From Heterocephalus glaber (Eukaryota; Chordata; Mammalia; Rodentia; Bathyergidae), in the NCBI RefSeq assembly GCF_000247695.1, contig NW_004624732.1, positions 41,283,039-41,347,038 of the forward strand: a stretch of 64,000 nt of DNA. The letters run 5' to 3'. Each line of letters begins with the position of its first letter. Within the stretch, counting starts at the first letter, position 1. Below are positions 10,977 through 21,365 of this stretch, in pieces. The notes beneath the pieces are model-generated. The model was not told where the DNA came from, made no database searches, and was given only the letters and a program-made list of their open reading frames with translations. Both the position numbers and the translations under genes were made by a program.

Positions 10977-13294
10977 TTATATGACACATAGGATCAATTT
11001 TATAAATTACCTTCTTGAAGCTCTTAATGATGCCCCTGTGGTCTAAAAAGGTTAATGAACCTCCAATAGTATCCATTTCATCATTACTTCAAAACCCACT
11101 TGAACAATTTTTAAGAAACTTCTTTTACATGAAAAACAGTGTGGGAAGTTATGAAACTTGTTCCTCCACCTATAATCATTAGTTACTTTACCAACACTGA
11201 TAGCTTCTGTTCCTATTGCTTATAGAAACCTATGCACAAATGTAAGTCAGAATTTCAAAATTAAAAAATATAAAAATAGAAGTATAGAAATAAACGCAAG
11301 ATTGTTTAAAATTCAGTGTAAGTATAACAATGTGTCTTTACAAAAAGCAATTGTTAAATACAAAATGAAGGGCATTATGCTACATTTAATTCCAAGGGTC
11401 AACACTTTACAACTATTATTAAGATCATTTTGAACAGCTAGTATAATTGCATTAAATCATTTTAAATATCTGATTACTCACTGCACAACATGAATGTTGA
11501 TCTATATTTTCCCACGTTTTTATCTACTGGTGAGAGTCTAAGATATATGAAGTACCGCTAAACTCAGTGGGTACTACAAAAGCCTCAGTGATAACCCCAA
11601 TGAATAAACATGAGGAAGTTAACTAAAAGTTTATGCCCTTCAGCTTTATTTGGTACTACCATATTTATTAACTTTCAAAATAAATCCAGATGCCTTTTCA
11701 TTGATGGCACTTTCACTTTGTAACTATAAATGGAACCTCTTGTCTTTCCTGAAAACAATACAAATTTATATGGTAGAATTCCAAATAAATGTTGTTATGT
11801 GAATGCTATTTTAAAATTAATATTGAATCAATAATTGTTGAAGAAGTAATGATAAACTAATTAAATAGTCATGTGGCAAAAGTAAAGATAATGCAGGTTA
11901 TCAGTAAAATAAGACGTCGTTTGCAGAAGTACATGGAAGTTCACAATTCCCACTCAATTATGTACTAGCATGATTTTTCAAAGTAAATTTCTACAAAACC
12001 TGCCTAGAAGTCAAGAAGCTAATTTTAAGCATCTTATAGTATGAGTATTTAGGGATTTATTTGACTAAAACTGTAACAAAATTGATTGTAGTTTTAAGAG
12101 GCAAAATGAAGGAAACATGACACTAAAATATTTTTCTTATGCTATGAAGAAGGAAGACTGTAAATAAATGATAAAATCTGACATTTAATTAGAATCAATG
12201 AAAATGCACAGTTAAAGTATTTGTGCCAACCAGAGTCCAGGAAATTAAAGTGTCAAGGGAATGCACATTTTTAAAATAAAAAACCTTGTCACCAGTTCTC
12301 TTCATTTCAATCCTCATTTTACAATCTATAATTGAGAAGACAGGAAATGAAAAACGAATAGGAAAAAAAAGAAAATTCCTACTGTCAAAAGAAACTAGTA
12401 AATGATTGTTTCAAAGGTAAGAATCATAAGGCAAAATAAGTTAGGCTGTATTCCTTTTTGTTTATAAAATTGCTTTATCAGAGAAATATGGAAGATGAAG
12501 TTCTCCTGGTACACTATATTCACTGGATGAAATGGGACTTACCAAAATGGTACAAGTACATTTGGGTAAAATTTAATGAGTGAAAATCCATGAATTCAAA
12601 ATTCTGGATCATTTTCTCAAAGATTTATAGAGATTTTAGATTAATAAAAAAACAGAATGAAGCATCATTGTTTATTTGGGATTTTTTGTAAATAACTGAC
12701 ATTATAATCCTCAATGACATATGGAAATAAAAACAACCAGATTTCATTAGCCTTTGATAATCTTCTTGAGAACAGTCAAGATTTTAAGAAAAGAAAATAT
12801 GACTGTTAAAACATTGTTTTATAATTTAAAGAAATTAGTCAAACAAAATGGATTTGAGTCTCAATTTTACTTGAAACTCTAAATTTAGGTAAATCATTTA
12901 AAAATTTTGAATATCTGTTTATTTGACTGTAAAGTATAAAATGTATATTACCTTTCTATATACTAACATTTTTTTGATTAAAGACTAAGTTCTATTCTTG
13001 TGACTATGTCATTAAGTGAGCTGAGGAATTCTAAATAAGGAAATGTGCATAATATGAAGATTATAATATTCAGGACAAAGAAATAATTAAAAGAAGCCCC
13101 AACTTAATGACTTTCTTTTATTTTCACAGCTCTTGCATGCAGTACTGGAATGCGCAACAGAATGTAAAGCAACAGTGCTGCACAATACAGTGCAATCAGC
13201 AAAACTGACAGTCCTGTCTAAACAAGGTTTAATGCACAAAAAATTGAAGCTCTATAAATAAGATGTACAGAATTGTACCAAAAAAATAGGTGGT
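10974..13294. other. Unassigned AT-rich DNA
   Basis: No gene or repeat recognised. A possible exon-like interval at 13130-13290 is discussed in the findings. Confidence 0.5.
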
Positions 13295-13391
13295 AAGTTT
13301 GAGTGGTGGGTAGTAAGTCCAAAAACATGCTTTGTAAATTTGAACAGTTGTTAAGCAGGTAGGTCATTAAATGAGGAATATCTGTATCTTA
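13295..13391 (+). mobile_element. Possible right end of an old DNA transposon
   Basis: The terminal stretch TTGTTAAGCAGG...GGTCATTAAATGAGGA followed by ATATCTGTA looks like a decayed inverted terminal repeat of the kind that ends in GGACTACCTG next to a TA target. The matching left end was not found. Weak call. Confidence 0.25.
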
Positions 13392-14863
13392 CAGGATTTG
13401 GCTGAATTTTAAATTAGATTGTATAGTAACATGGTTTGTCAGAAATAAATGGCAATTCACATTTCCAACTCAATTATGTCCTGGCATAGTCACAAGTATT
13501 TTGAGAATTATCATATCTTTCTGAATATATGATAGTATTATTTTCACTATAATAATCAAGTATAGAGAGAATGAAATGGTTTCTGATATATGAAAGAGTT
13601 CCATGTCTTCACTTATCTAGATTTGGGAAAATGCTTGTGTAAACTGATAAGTCAAGATTTATGCTATTAACATAGACTTTTTCAGACTTTGTAGCCATTC
13701 CTTTGTGGAATTCATTCCTAATGTTGTCTTATCAACAGTAGACATTCATTCCTCTCCACAAAAGCATCTATGTCTGAATATTTCTACGAAATTTGTATTT
13801 TGTGTTCTAAAAATTACTTGTAGTGTTTTTACTTTTGGTTTTTCATTCAACTTTAATGGTGAAATTGTTATGTAAATTTGTTTATCTGTCTGCTGGACAC
13901 ACATTGTACTCGCATCCATAGGACATTTTTATGTGTTTGTGCAAGGAGCCCATTCAACCACCTTGAGTATGACATCCCCAACAGGATTTCTGCAGACTGT
14001 AATATTTTACAACATTCAAGCAATGTTTGATGTCAAATCACAGAAAAAGGAAAATATATGATATAATCACTTGATGTGTCTATCTTCAATTATTATTATC
14101 TGAGATTTAGTTTTAAAAAATCCTCCCTAACTAGTTTAGTAAATGAAAAGGACACAATTGGCAAAGTGTAAAACGTTTACAGCTGTTTCCTGGAGTCGAC
14201 AGTTTAGAAGTTTTTATTCTACCAATCATCACTCATTACTCTAGCCACCTATTAAACTCAGTTATGAACCTCAGATCATTCAAACTTTGAAAATATGGAG
14301 AATGTGGAATACAGATGTCCCAATGATGGATCCATATCTAGCCACAGTCTTTTATGCATTACTCTCATAGATTAGAGAAAAAAAGGCATCTTGGAATGAA
14401 CCTTTTCTGTGGCAATTTTTCTGGAAATAAAATTTCAGTATGCACATACATATATGTTGAATGAGCTACATGTTCTTGGCACTCAAAGTTAAATTATAAA
14501 AATAATATATTGAGGTAGTGGTCAGCTTACAGGAATGACGATCCAAACAGCTGACAGATTATTAAAGGTTTATGTGGTGCCAGTATTCCTGAGGTGAAAC
14601 AAAAACCATGTATAAATATCAGGAATTTGATGTACAGAAACAGCAGTGTCCAAGGAAGTTTGTATGATAATAGTTGTTATCAAGTTGTTACACATTATCT
14701 TGCAGTAGTTTTGGGCATTGGGCCATAGTTTCCCAAGCCTAAATACAATTCTATATAAATTAAATCAAGACCTTCACCAGACAATGTATGGTACTATGTC
14801 AAAAGCATCCTAAGAAAAAGACAAAAAGATGTTCCCAACAACCCCTACCTTCAGCTAGGCCAC
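13392..14863. other. Unassigned AT-rich DNA
   Basis: No gene or repeat recognised. Confidence 0.5.
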
Positions 14864-14904
<41 letters not shown>

Positions 14905-14913
14905 CAATAATAA
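14864..14913 (+). repeat. AAT trinucleotide microsatellite
   Basis: About sixteen ATA/AAT units, with two AAC variants near the right end. Confidence 0.97.
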
Positions 14914-14954
14914 ATCTTGGTCTATGCTTAATTGACCATCAATGATTTACCACA

Positions 14955-15058
14955 GGTATTATTGAATTTAGTCATCTTTTTATAAGTGGAAAAATACAGT
15001 TTAAAATCATTAAGGAGTATGCCTCAAGTCATACAATTAATAACTACTATAAACCTAG
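14955..15058 (-). mobile_element. MIR SINE fragment, antisense
   Basis: The plus strand reads like the reverse of the MIR core and 3' part: GTGGAAAAATACAGTTTAAA, then CCTCAAGTCATACAATTAATA (core 'caaggtcacacagctagtaa') and a decayed end in AACCTAGGAC. Old and diverged. Confidence 0.5.
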
Positions 15059-15060
15059 GA

Positions 15061-15140
15061 CAGTGGTGACAAATCAATGGCATGCATGCACCAGCGGGCT
15101 ATTTGTAGCACTGAAACCTCTAAAAGGTTTGCCATCACTG
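15061..15140. mobile_element. 80-bp hAT-type MITE with inverted ends and 8-bp target duplication
   Basis: The segment begins CAGTGGTGACAAAT and ends AGGTTTGCCATCACTG. The reverse complement of the end (CAGTGATGGCAAACC) pairs with the start at nearly every position, giving inverted terminal repeats of about 15 bp. The flanking octamers 15053-15060 (ACCTAGGA) and 15141-15148 (ATCTAAAA) differ only by transitions and fit the hAT target preference around a central CTAG/CTAA. An internal CATGCATGCA palindrome is present. It is too short to code for anything and was mobilised by a hAT transposase in trans. Confidence 0.75.
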
Positions 15141-15148
15141 ATCTAAAA

Positions 15149-17103
15149 GAAGAAGTTAATCAAAATCTCACAGGAACTTAACAAATGTTGGGAAGCATGC
15201 AGATTATTTTTGTACAAGAAACATAAAAATATCACACTCTCTTGTTGACTGACAGACATAAAATTAATAAATTTCAAATACTGTCATGAGTAATAAATAT
15301 ATTTATAAAGTAAAAATGATCCCTTTAATTTAGGTTTTAAAGGGAAATTTTAAATACTTAATATTTAGCAAACTTTTGAACTTTCAAGATTGTAATTCCA
15401 CTGATGGTTGAGTCAAGGGAAATGCTTTGTTATTGACACTATTAATTGCAGATGTAGAAAGTGAACAATAACATTTTAGGGTGCTCTTCTCTTTTTTAAA
15501 GGGAAATTCAGTTTTACAGTAGTGTTTAACATCTAATTTAATTCAACAGCAACCTGTAAATTCTAATCTATATAACAAAATTTGAGACAAAACAATACAC
15601 TAACAACCTGATCATTAATATTATGGGATCACTGAAACAATATTATCACCTGAATTCTTCCTACTTTTCCAGTTTTCTATAAAAACAATTTAAAGACCAT
15701 AATTAAAGAAAGATGATCAGAAACAAAGAGATAGACTTTGGGGGGATGGGAAGGGGATTTAGGGGTCAAGTGAGACAGGAGGGAGGGTAAGGCCTGGGAA
15801 AGTAAAACATTATCAAGACCAAGACTCAATCTGTATATGGACCGATACCAAATGACAAACATATTTATATACTGCAAACATTTACTAATAATTTTTTAAA
15901 TCTGTTCTCCCAGATTAGGTTGCCGGTATTACACTTTGAAAAGCAATATTAAAAATAACATGTCAGAATTGGTGAATCATTTTCTATATTTTTATTGTCA
16001 AACAGAAATATCAGAAAAAGCTATATTAGTTGGCATAAAATGAAAATCTATGCAGGATATGCTATGTTAGCTGCTCAAAAACATTTTATGAAATCCAATA
16101 CAGCACTTACTTATTCTAAAAGAAAATCATTCAAGTCAAACTCTTCCCCCTAAAGGAGCTTTTTGATTGCAAACATAAGAAACAAGACTTTAAATACTAA
16201 AACAGAACTAAAAAGTTATAGAAGATTTTTTTTATAATACAAACAATGTCCATTTCTTCAACAGATATTTACTATCTATGTTCCAGGAATTTTGCAGTGC
16301 TTCGATAGAAGTATATTCATGAAAATAGAGCTTTTCTTTCACTCATTTTTTGTTGAGACAGACATGCAAAGAGATTTATGTTTCAATTTTAAATGTGTAT
16401 TGGAAGGAGAAGACAGGTGAAGAAATAAACCTGTTTGTGCCTGTCAGGGAAAATGTCATTTGCTAAGTTTTGGAAACAGTAATTTGGAAAGACCTGTTAA
16501 CTTAAACTCTTCACATTCATACTAGCTACAACCACAGCCTATGTCCATCAGATTCATACAGTGTTTATTATTGGAGAAAACAGCCATGTTAAATTTCACC
16601 TTTTTGTCTCTTTTGGTTACGTACATTCTCACATCCAGATTGTGCACAATCCTGATAACACCATTTTAATTCTCAGCCTTGACCATTCAATAATACATAC
16701 GTTCTGAGTGTCAGAATTCAAACAAAATCATATTATTCTTCCTTATACTCTCTAATTGAAAGTAATGTTGGAGTACTTATATATATATATATATGGTATT
16801 ATTTTTCGAAATGCAATCTAACATAATATATACATAGATAATTAATAATTAAACATGGTCAAAAGTTATGTTCCCTGCATGCTCCATAATTATTTTTAAA
16901 AATACGTTTTAAACAATTTCACAGATGTTCTCACCTGAGGAAAATTTATAATCTTGCTATATAGATTATATCTGCTATAAGAAAAAAGTCTCCCGGAAAT
17001 TTTCAGAAGTTATAACAGGCAAAACAGCCGGTTTCATATCGCCTTGCACTTTTGGCATAGACTCAACCCTAAATAATCATACGGTATTCTACTTAAAACC
17101 GTA
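15149..17103. other. Unassigned AT-rich DNA
   Basis: Nothing firm. A G-rich run at about 15735-15800 resembles the G-rich L1 3' UTR composition but lacks the diagnostic end. A short TA run lies at 16779-16794. Confidence 0.5.
16779..16794. repeat. TA dinucleotide run
   Basis: A short alternating TA tract of eight units. Confidence 0.8.
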
Positions 17104-17474
17104 TGTTGTGACTTATGTCTAGATGTCCCCTTAAAGCCTCATAGAGTCTTTTTCAAGGTAGCTAAATCTAGAATGTGTGATGTTGGAATTAAGTTCTTGT
17201 GATTACTAAACCACTACACATGAGTCCATGGCTTGGCACTGCCCTAATCATGGTAGTCTTGATAAAATAAAAGGGGCAGAAATGTGCTATTAAGGTCCCT
17301 TGTTGCTTTTACTGTTTTCCGCCACCATAAACTTTTGCCCCTCTGCCATGTGCCACACTGCCTTGGAACCAGCCAACTGAAACCTCTACAGACTGGAAGC
17401 TAAATAAACCCTTTATCCTTTAACTTGGGTGTCCAGTATTTTATCTCAGCAATGAGAGAAAAGTAACTAAGACA
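17104..17474 (+). mobile_element. Solo MaLR-type LTR with 5-bp target duplication
   Basis: A 371-bp unit starting TGTTGTGACT and ending AACTAAGACA. Near its 3' end are CTGAAACC, GGAAGCTAAATAAACCCTTT (polyadenylation signal) and GGGTGTCCAGTATTTTATC followed by AGCAATGAGAGAAAAGTAAC, the typical end of ERVL-MaLR LTRs. The flanking pentamers are CCGTA (17099-17103) and CCATA (17475-17479), identical except for one CpG-type transition, as expected of the 5-bp ERVL target duplication. No internal region adjoins it, so it is a solo LTR left by LTR-LTR recombination. Confidence 0.85.
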
Positions 17475-17539
17475 CCATACCATTTGGTGTTCTTTTTATT
17501 GGAAGAAACAAGAAATGGTAGTAAGGGGAGACAAGAAGC

Positions 17540-17725
17540 ATAGAATTTATGATCAGGTGAATACGTTATTACACCTCTGCAGGCTTGAACAAGTTACTTA
17601 ACGTTTCTCCCCTGTTTGTTTATATGTAAATTACATATAACAATATTAGTCTTTTAACATTGTTTGCAAAATTAAATGCAACAATAAAACTCAGTTTAAG
17701 GTAGATTCTGGCACACTTCGGAATT
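17540..17725 (+). mobile_element. MIR SINE, sense
   Basis: The MIR core GAACAAGTTACTTAACGTTT (consensus 'gggcaagttacttaacctct') is followed by TATATGTAAATTACATATAA in place of the 'catctgtaaaatggg' block. The end TTAAGGTAGATTCTGGCAC matches 'agtgcctggcac'. Old relic of good length. Confidence 0.7.
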
Positions 17726-17907
17726 TGATGTTTTTGTCTCAACTATAGTTTCCTACCATAATTTTGTATTTAGAAAGAATATTACAGATAACTATTGAAA
17801 ACATTTATCAACTTTTAATCAAATAATTTTTGCTAAAATTACTTGGCTTTCATTTTCTTTATGTAATGTTTAAGCAAATGACTACCTGAAGTATTATACT
17901 TATCTTT

Positions 17908-18354
17908 TATGTCATCTGCACTCTCTCCTGTTTCTTCATTGACTCCAATCAGTCTTATGTTATTCTTCTTTGCATCATCTAGCAGCTGCTAGATTGATTT
18001 CTCATGTTCCCTTATAATTCTGAAGCAATTTTTCTTTTCCTGGTCATTAATTGCAATCTTATCTTCTATATCTGAAATCCTGTCCTCACATTGGCTCTTT
18101 CTGCTGTGTAGACTTTCAATGGAGTTTTTCATCTCCTGGAAATCTATTTGCATCTGTTTTATGGATTCCATTTGTTTCCTATGTCGGGATTCCATCATGT
18201 TCCTCAGCTCCTCTCTAGATTTATTAAACATGTCTTGCACTAGGAGCACAATTTCTCCTGTTATCTGAGAAATTATTTCTGATTTCATCTTTTCCAGATC
18301 CCCTTTTGTGGCCAGTTCAGTGGGTCCAGGTGGCTGAGTATCAGAGTGTTCCAT
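17908..18354 (-). pseudogene. L1 ORF1 fragment (coiled-coil RNA-binding protein), truncated, one in-frame stop
   Basis: ORF1p is the trimeric RNA-binding chaperone of the L1 particle. The frame starts at the ATG at 18354-18352. It has a proline-containing leader (residues about 6-12) and a long charged, heptad-like region (about 15-110) with the family-typical pattern of methionine, glutamate and lysine, such as NKSREELRNMMESR, QEMKNSIESL and CEDRISDIEDK. A TAG at 17991-17989 (codon 122) interrupts it. Beyond that stop the same frame continues with LLDDAKKNNIRLIGVNEE, the conserved 'NNIRLIGV' entry to the RRM domain, and ends at 17908 after about 149 codons. The RRM and C-terminal domains are missing, so no functional ORF1p could be made. 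Confidence 0.9.
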
Positions 18355-18490
18355 CTCATTTCCCTTTCGGTTGCTGTAGGTGATCTGGAAGTCTGGTTTT
18401 GAGACTTATTTGTTTTCTCATTTCGACTGGGGGGGGCGGGGGGTGCTGTTGGGGCCCGCGCGGCTCACCTCCTCTGAGCTGGGAGAGGTG

Positions 18491-18882
18491 GGACAGGGGC
18501 CGGGAGCGGCGGTAGGGATGGTGGCCCGGAAGCCCCTTCCTCTGGGCCAGGAGCGGCGGAACAGACAGCGGCCCCAAAGCCCTTTCCTCTGGGCAGGGAA
18601 TGGCGGGCGGGAGGGATGGAGGTCGGGAAGCCCCTTCCTCTGGACCAGGAGCAGTGGGACAGCGGCTCAAAAGCCCCTTCCTCTGGGCCGGGAGGGGCAG
18701 GATGGATGATGGCCCCAAAGCCCTTTCCTCTGGGTTGGGAGTGGCGGGAGGGATGGTGGCTGGGAAGCCCCTTCCTCTGGTCCAGGAGCGGTGGGACGGT
18801 GGCTCAGAAGTCCCTACCTTTGGGCCGGGAGCGGCAGGATGGATGGTAGCTGGGAAGCCCCTTCCTCTGAACCAGGAGCAGT
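18491..18882 (-). repeat. GC-rich tandem array, about eight 43-52 bp units
   Basis: Each unit contains AAGCCCCTTCCTCTGGGCC or a close variant on the plus strand, followed by GGAGCGGCGG-type sequence. Units differ in the sequence between these blocks, and the variants recur every third unit: two share GGCCCCAAAGCCCTTTCC, two share GGGAGGGATGG, and two share GTGGGACRGYGGCTCA. This gives a higher-order period of about 140 bp. Its position upstream of ORF1 suggests L1 5' UTR promoter monomers. The VNTR-like structure also recalls the arrays of composite retroposons such as SVA. A long frame is open through the array on both strands because the sequence is almost free of TA, which is no evidence of a protein. 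Confidence 0.85.
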
Positions 18883-18898
18883 TATTATAATTATCTTT

Positions 18899-20204
18899 AT
18901 AGTAATAGATTTCTACCATACTTCTAATATAGGACCTTGTAAGCTTTAATTTTTCACCCTATCTTTTTCCTAAATAAGAAGACATTACAGAAGCTTAGAC
19001 CCTACAAATATTGTACTATAAGTTAAAATATAATACTATTAATCATACAAAAATTTAGTACTAAAATCGAATTAGGAGTGAATTCAGAGGGGTAGAACAT
19101 TTTTAAGCTCTGTTCTCTTTCTCTATTTTTAGGGCAAGAGAATATAGAATGACCTTTCTTGATTCCCTTCCTATTAATTGAGTTAGAATGTCTCTGTTAA
19201 CTTTACTCCTCCTAATATCTATTTTTCAGGTCTTCTAAAAACAAATATCTAGGATAAGTTAGCAGTTCCAGTTTACTATTCAGGTACTGAAAAAGAGGAA
19301 GGTAGCTTTCTTATGAGATGAAGATTTCTAAGCTACTTTATTAAGGGAAAAGGCATAGTATAGAGCAATGTGTCAGTTTGCTATCATATGAGTAAAAGCT
19401 GTGTTATTACCTCTATAAGTGCTGTCTACCTCTGTGAGGAATTACAAGAAATCATTAAAATTGCCACCCAGGGAAGAATGCTACATATTCAGGGGCAATT
19501 TGTAAAGAATCTTAATTTTTATTCCATACTTACCAAACTTATAATGTGTATCTTTAAAACACACACACTCACAATCCAAAGCTTCTTCTTGAACATGAGC
19601 AAAATAATTATAGGATTTGTCATTGGGCAAAGAGAAGTATGGCCTTCTAGGAACATTGAGACAAGGGAAGTCCACTGGGCTGGCTCTCATAGGATGTGGG
19701 AATGAAAATACATGCTTCTCCTGAGGAGACTTTTCCCTTTCTCTTTCTCCCAAGTCACTTTTCCAATACAACAAAAGGGGATGAATTGAAAGAAGCTTCT
19801 AGAAGTCACTAAATTTTTGAAGTCTATGGAACGTCTGTAAAAATCTCTGTTGGATCCCTGTTTGAACTGAAGCATTGCTAATTTTTATAATGTCTCAGTT
19901 TTTCATTAATTTTTGTGAAATATTGCTGGAATGGTGGTTAAAATTCAGATTATTCCAAAATAATGGCAGATCTAGCAGTTCAGCAGTTCATAGTTGAGGT
20001 GTGAAATCAGCCTGGTCATCTCATAATGATTTCAGTTATAAAGGCTATAATTAAAAATTTCAGATTCAAAATGTCTCTTTTTTTTAAGTTTGCCACTCTC
20101 GTAAACAAAGACAGTTCCACATACTTCCATCTTCCTGCACAGCTCAACACCAAAATCATATTTTTCTAAACCATTTTCTATATTCATTTTTAACAGTTTT
20201 TTCT
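18899..20204. other. Unassigned AT-rich DNA
   Basis: No gene or repeat recognised. Overlapping frames of about 100 codons on both strands at 19370-19775 have no family features. Confidence 0.5.
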
Positions 20205-20276
20205 TGATAGTGCTTAAGATTCAATCCAAGATTTTGCTAGCCAACTGCTCTACCAGTGCATTACACTACCAGGCCT
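20205..20276 (-). mobile_element. Old ID/tRNA-derived SINE, antisense
   Basis: On the minus strand: GGCCTGGTAGTGTAATGCAC, then TGGTAGAGCAGTTGGCTAGC and GGATTGAATC. This is a decayed A-box/B-box tRNA structure. Unlike the young ID copies here it keeps the TGGTAGAGCA A-box form. No clean duplication seen. Confidence 0.65.
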
Positions 20277-20309
20277 ATAAAATTTATGTTATTGATGAAT
20301 AATAACTAA

Positions 20310-20475
20310 TATCTACTATCTAGTCCTATAGTAAGTATTCCCTCTCCTAACTTTTACACAATTATATTAATTAGACATTAACATGCTATTTTTACAAGAG
20401 TAAAAACGATCAGAGATCAAGTAGCTTGGCAAAATTCACACAACTTATAAGAAGCTGGTTTGTAATAAAAACAAA
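20310..20475 (-). mobile_element. MIR SINE, antisense
   Basis: The plus strand shows CTATTTTTACAAGAGTAAAA, then CAAGTAGCTTGGCAAAATTC and ACACAACTTATAAGAAGC, the reverse of the MIR core ('gtaacttgcccaaggtcacacagctagtaag'). Confidence 0.65.
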
Positions 20476-20484
20476 GTTATAGGC

Positions 20485-20543
20485 TAGTGACCACAGGTTG
20501 TGTGAAACCCTAGGTTTAATCCCCAATAACCTCCTCCCCCCAA
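20485..20543 (+). mobile_element. Possible tRNA-derived SINE remnant
   Basis: CCTAGGTTTAATCCCCAATA resembles the B box and end of an ID element. The 5' half is unrecognisable. Weak call. Confidence 0.3.
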
Positions 20544-20734
20544 ACAGGTATGAATTTAAACATCAACATTTGCTGCCTTTGGCAACCACAGCAATTAGAA
20601 GGTCTAGCAAAGGCAATCCTTTCATATTTCATTCTCGTGTATTTATTCATGCTCAGACAAATCTCTTCTCTCTTCATATTAGAGGATCTTGTTTGGTAAG
20701 CACTTCCACATTTTTCTTTTCTTTTCTGTTTTTC

Positions 20735-20878
20735 TTTTTCTGAGACAGGGTCTCACTGTTTATTCCAGGCTGGCCTTGAGCTCACTATACTAGCCCACAC
20801 TGGCCTTGAACTCCTAGCAACCCTCCTGCCTCAGCCTCCCAAGTGCTGGGATTACAGGGACAAGCCACTACATCTGGC
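20735..20878 (-). mobile_element. B1-type SINE, antisense
   Basis: After a T/C-rich tail the plus strand reads GAGACAGGGTCTCACTGTTT, CAGGCTGGCCTTGAGCTCAC, a second related copy CACTGGCCTTGAACTCC, and then CTGCCTCAGCCTCCCAAGTG with GCTGGGATTACAGG and CAAGCCACTACATCTGGC. The repeated GGCCTTGA block is the internal duplication characteristic of rodent B1. It is the best-preserved B1 in the window. Confidence 0.92.
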
Positions 20879-20974
20879 TTTTTTCTACAATGTTTTATTA
20901 GTTATATCTTTTTCCTTATATACCTTGGCCCATGGTGAGTATGGCTGGCAAAATGTTGGCTCTCTAAATATCTA

Positions 20975-21365
20975 TATGCCTTAGTGCCAGGAATCTGTGA
21001 ATGTGTTAGCTTACGTGGCAGGAGGGACTTTACAGATGTAAGCAGGGTTAAGGACCTTGAAAGGAGGAGATTAGTCTGGATTATCCAGGGGCCTCAGTCT
21101 AGTCTCATGATTCCTTGAAGGTCAATGGCCTTACACAGAAGTGATTATAAAGAGACAAACAAAAGCAGAATAAATGTTAAAGAGGTGTAACATTGATGGC
21201 TTTGAAGTGAGGAAAGGGACCATGAGTGAAGGAATTCCAGCAGCCTCAAAAAATTGAAAAAGACAAGGAAACAATTTTTCTCCTGTGTCCTCTAGACGGA
21301 AACACACTTCTGCTGGCCCCTTAACTTTAGTATAGTAAAATAGGTGTTGAACTTCTGACTTACCA
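20975..21365 (+). mobile_element. MLT1-like MaLR LTR, sense
   Basis: The order GAATCTGTGAATGTGTTAGC, GACTTTACAGATGTAAGCAG, TGGATTATCCAGGGGCC, TTGATGGCTTTGAAGTGAGG, GACAAGGAAACAATTTTTC and GAACTTCTGACTTA follows the mammal-wide MLT1 LTR consensus closely enough for a family call. Both ends are decayed and no internal region adjoins it. Confidence 0.7.

Larger units (their letters stand above)
17908..18882 (-). mobile_element. 3'-truncated L1: 5' tandem array, 5' UTR and start of ORF1, with 16-bp TSD
   Basis: In minus-strand order this 975-bp insertion has a GC-rich tandem array (18882-18491), a short unique 5' UTR (18490-18355) and the start of L1 ORF1 (18354-17908). It then stops inside ORF1. 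ORF1's remainder, ORF2, 3' UTR and poly(A) are all absent. The flanks 17892-17907 and 18883-18898 match at 15 of 16 bases (TATTATA, one A/C difference, then TTATCTTT), so both ends are true insertion ends and the truncation happened during or before insertion. Normal L1 insertions keep the 3' end and lose the 5' end, so this is the reverse of the usual pattern. It is also the one strongly GC-rich, CpG-containing block in the window. Confidence 0.85.

Noticed and set aside
15718..15800. Possible L1 3' UTR G-rich tract
   Set aside because: G-rich composition only; no terminal motif or poly(A) of the L1 family nearby.
18380..18890. Three overlapping plus-strand frames of 77-109 codons
   Set aside because: Same tandem-array effect on the opposite strand; no domain and no start context.
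18356..18919. A 187-codon proline-rich frame on the minus strand
   Set aside because: It runs through the GC-rich tandem array and begins outside the insertion. The array lacks TA-containing stop codons in any frame, so openness is a composition effect.
19370..19774. Overlapping frames of about 100 codons on both strands
   Set aside because: Opposite-strand frames of similar length in repeat-poor DNA, with no family motif and no conserved start; consistent with chance.
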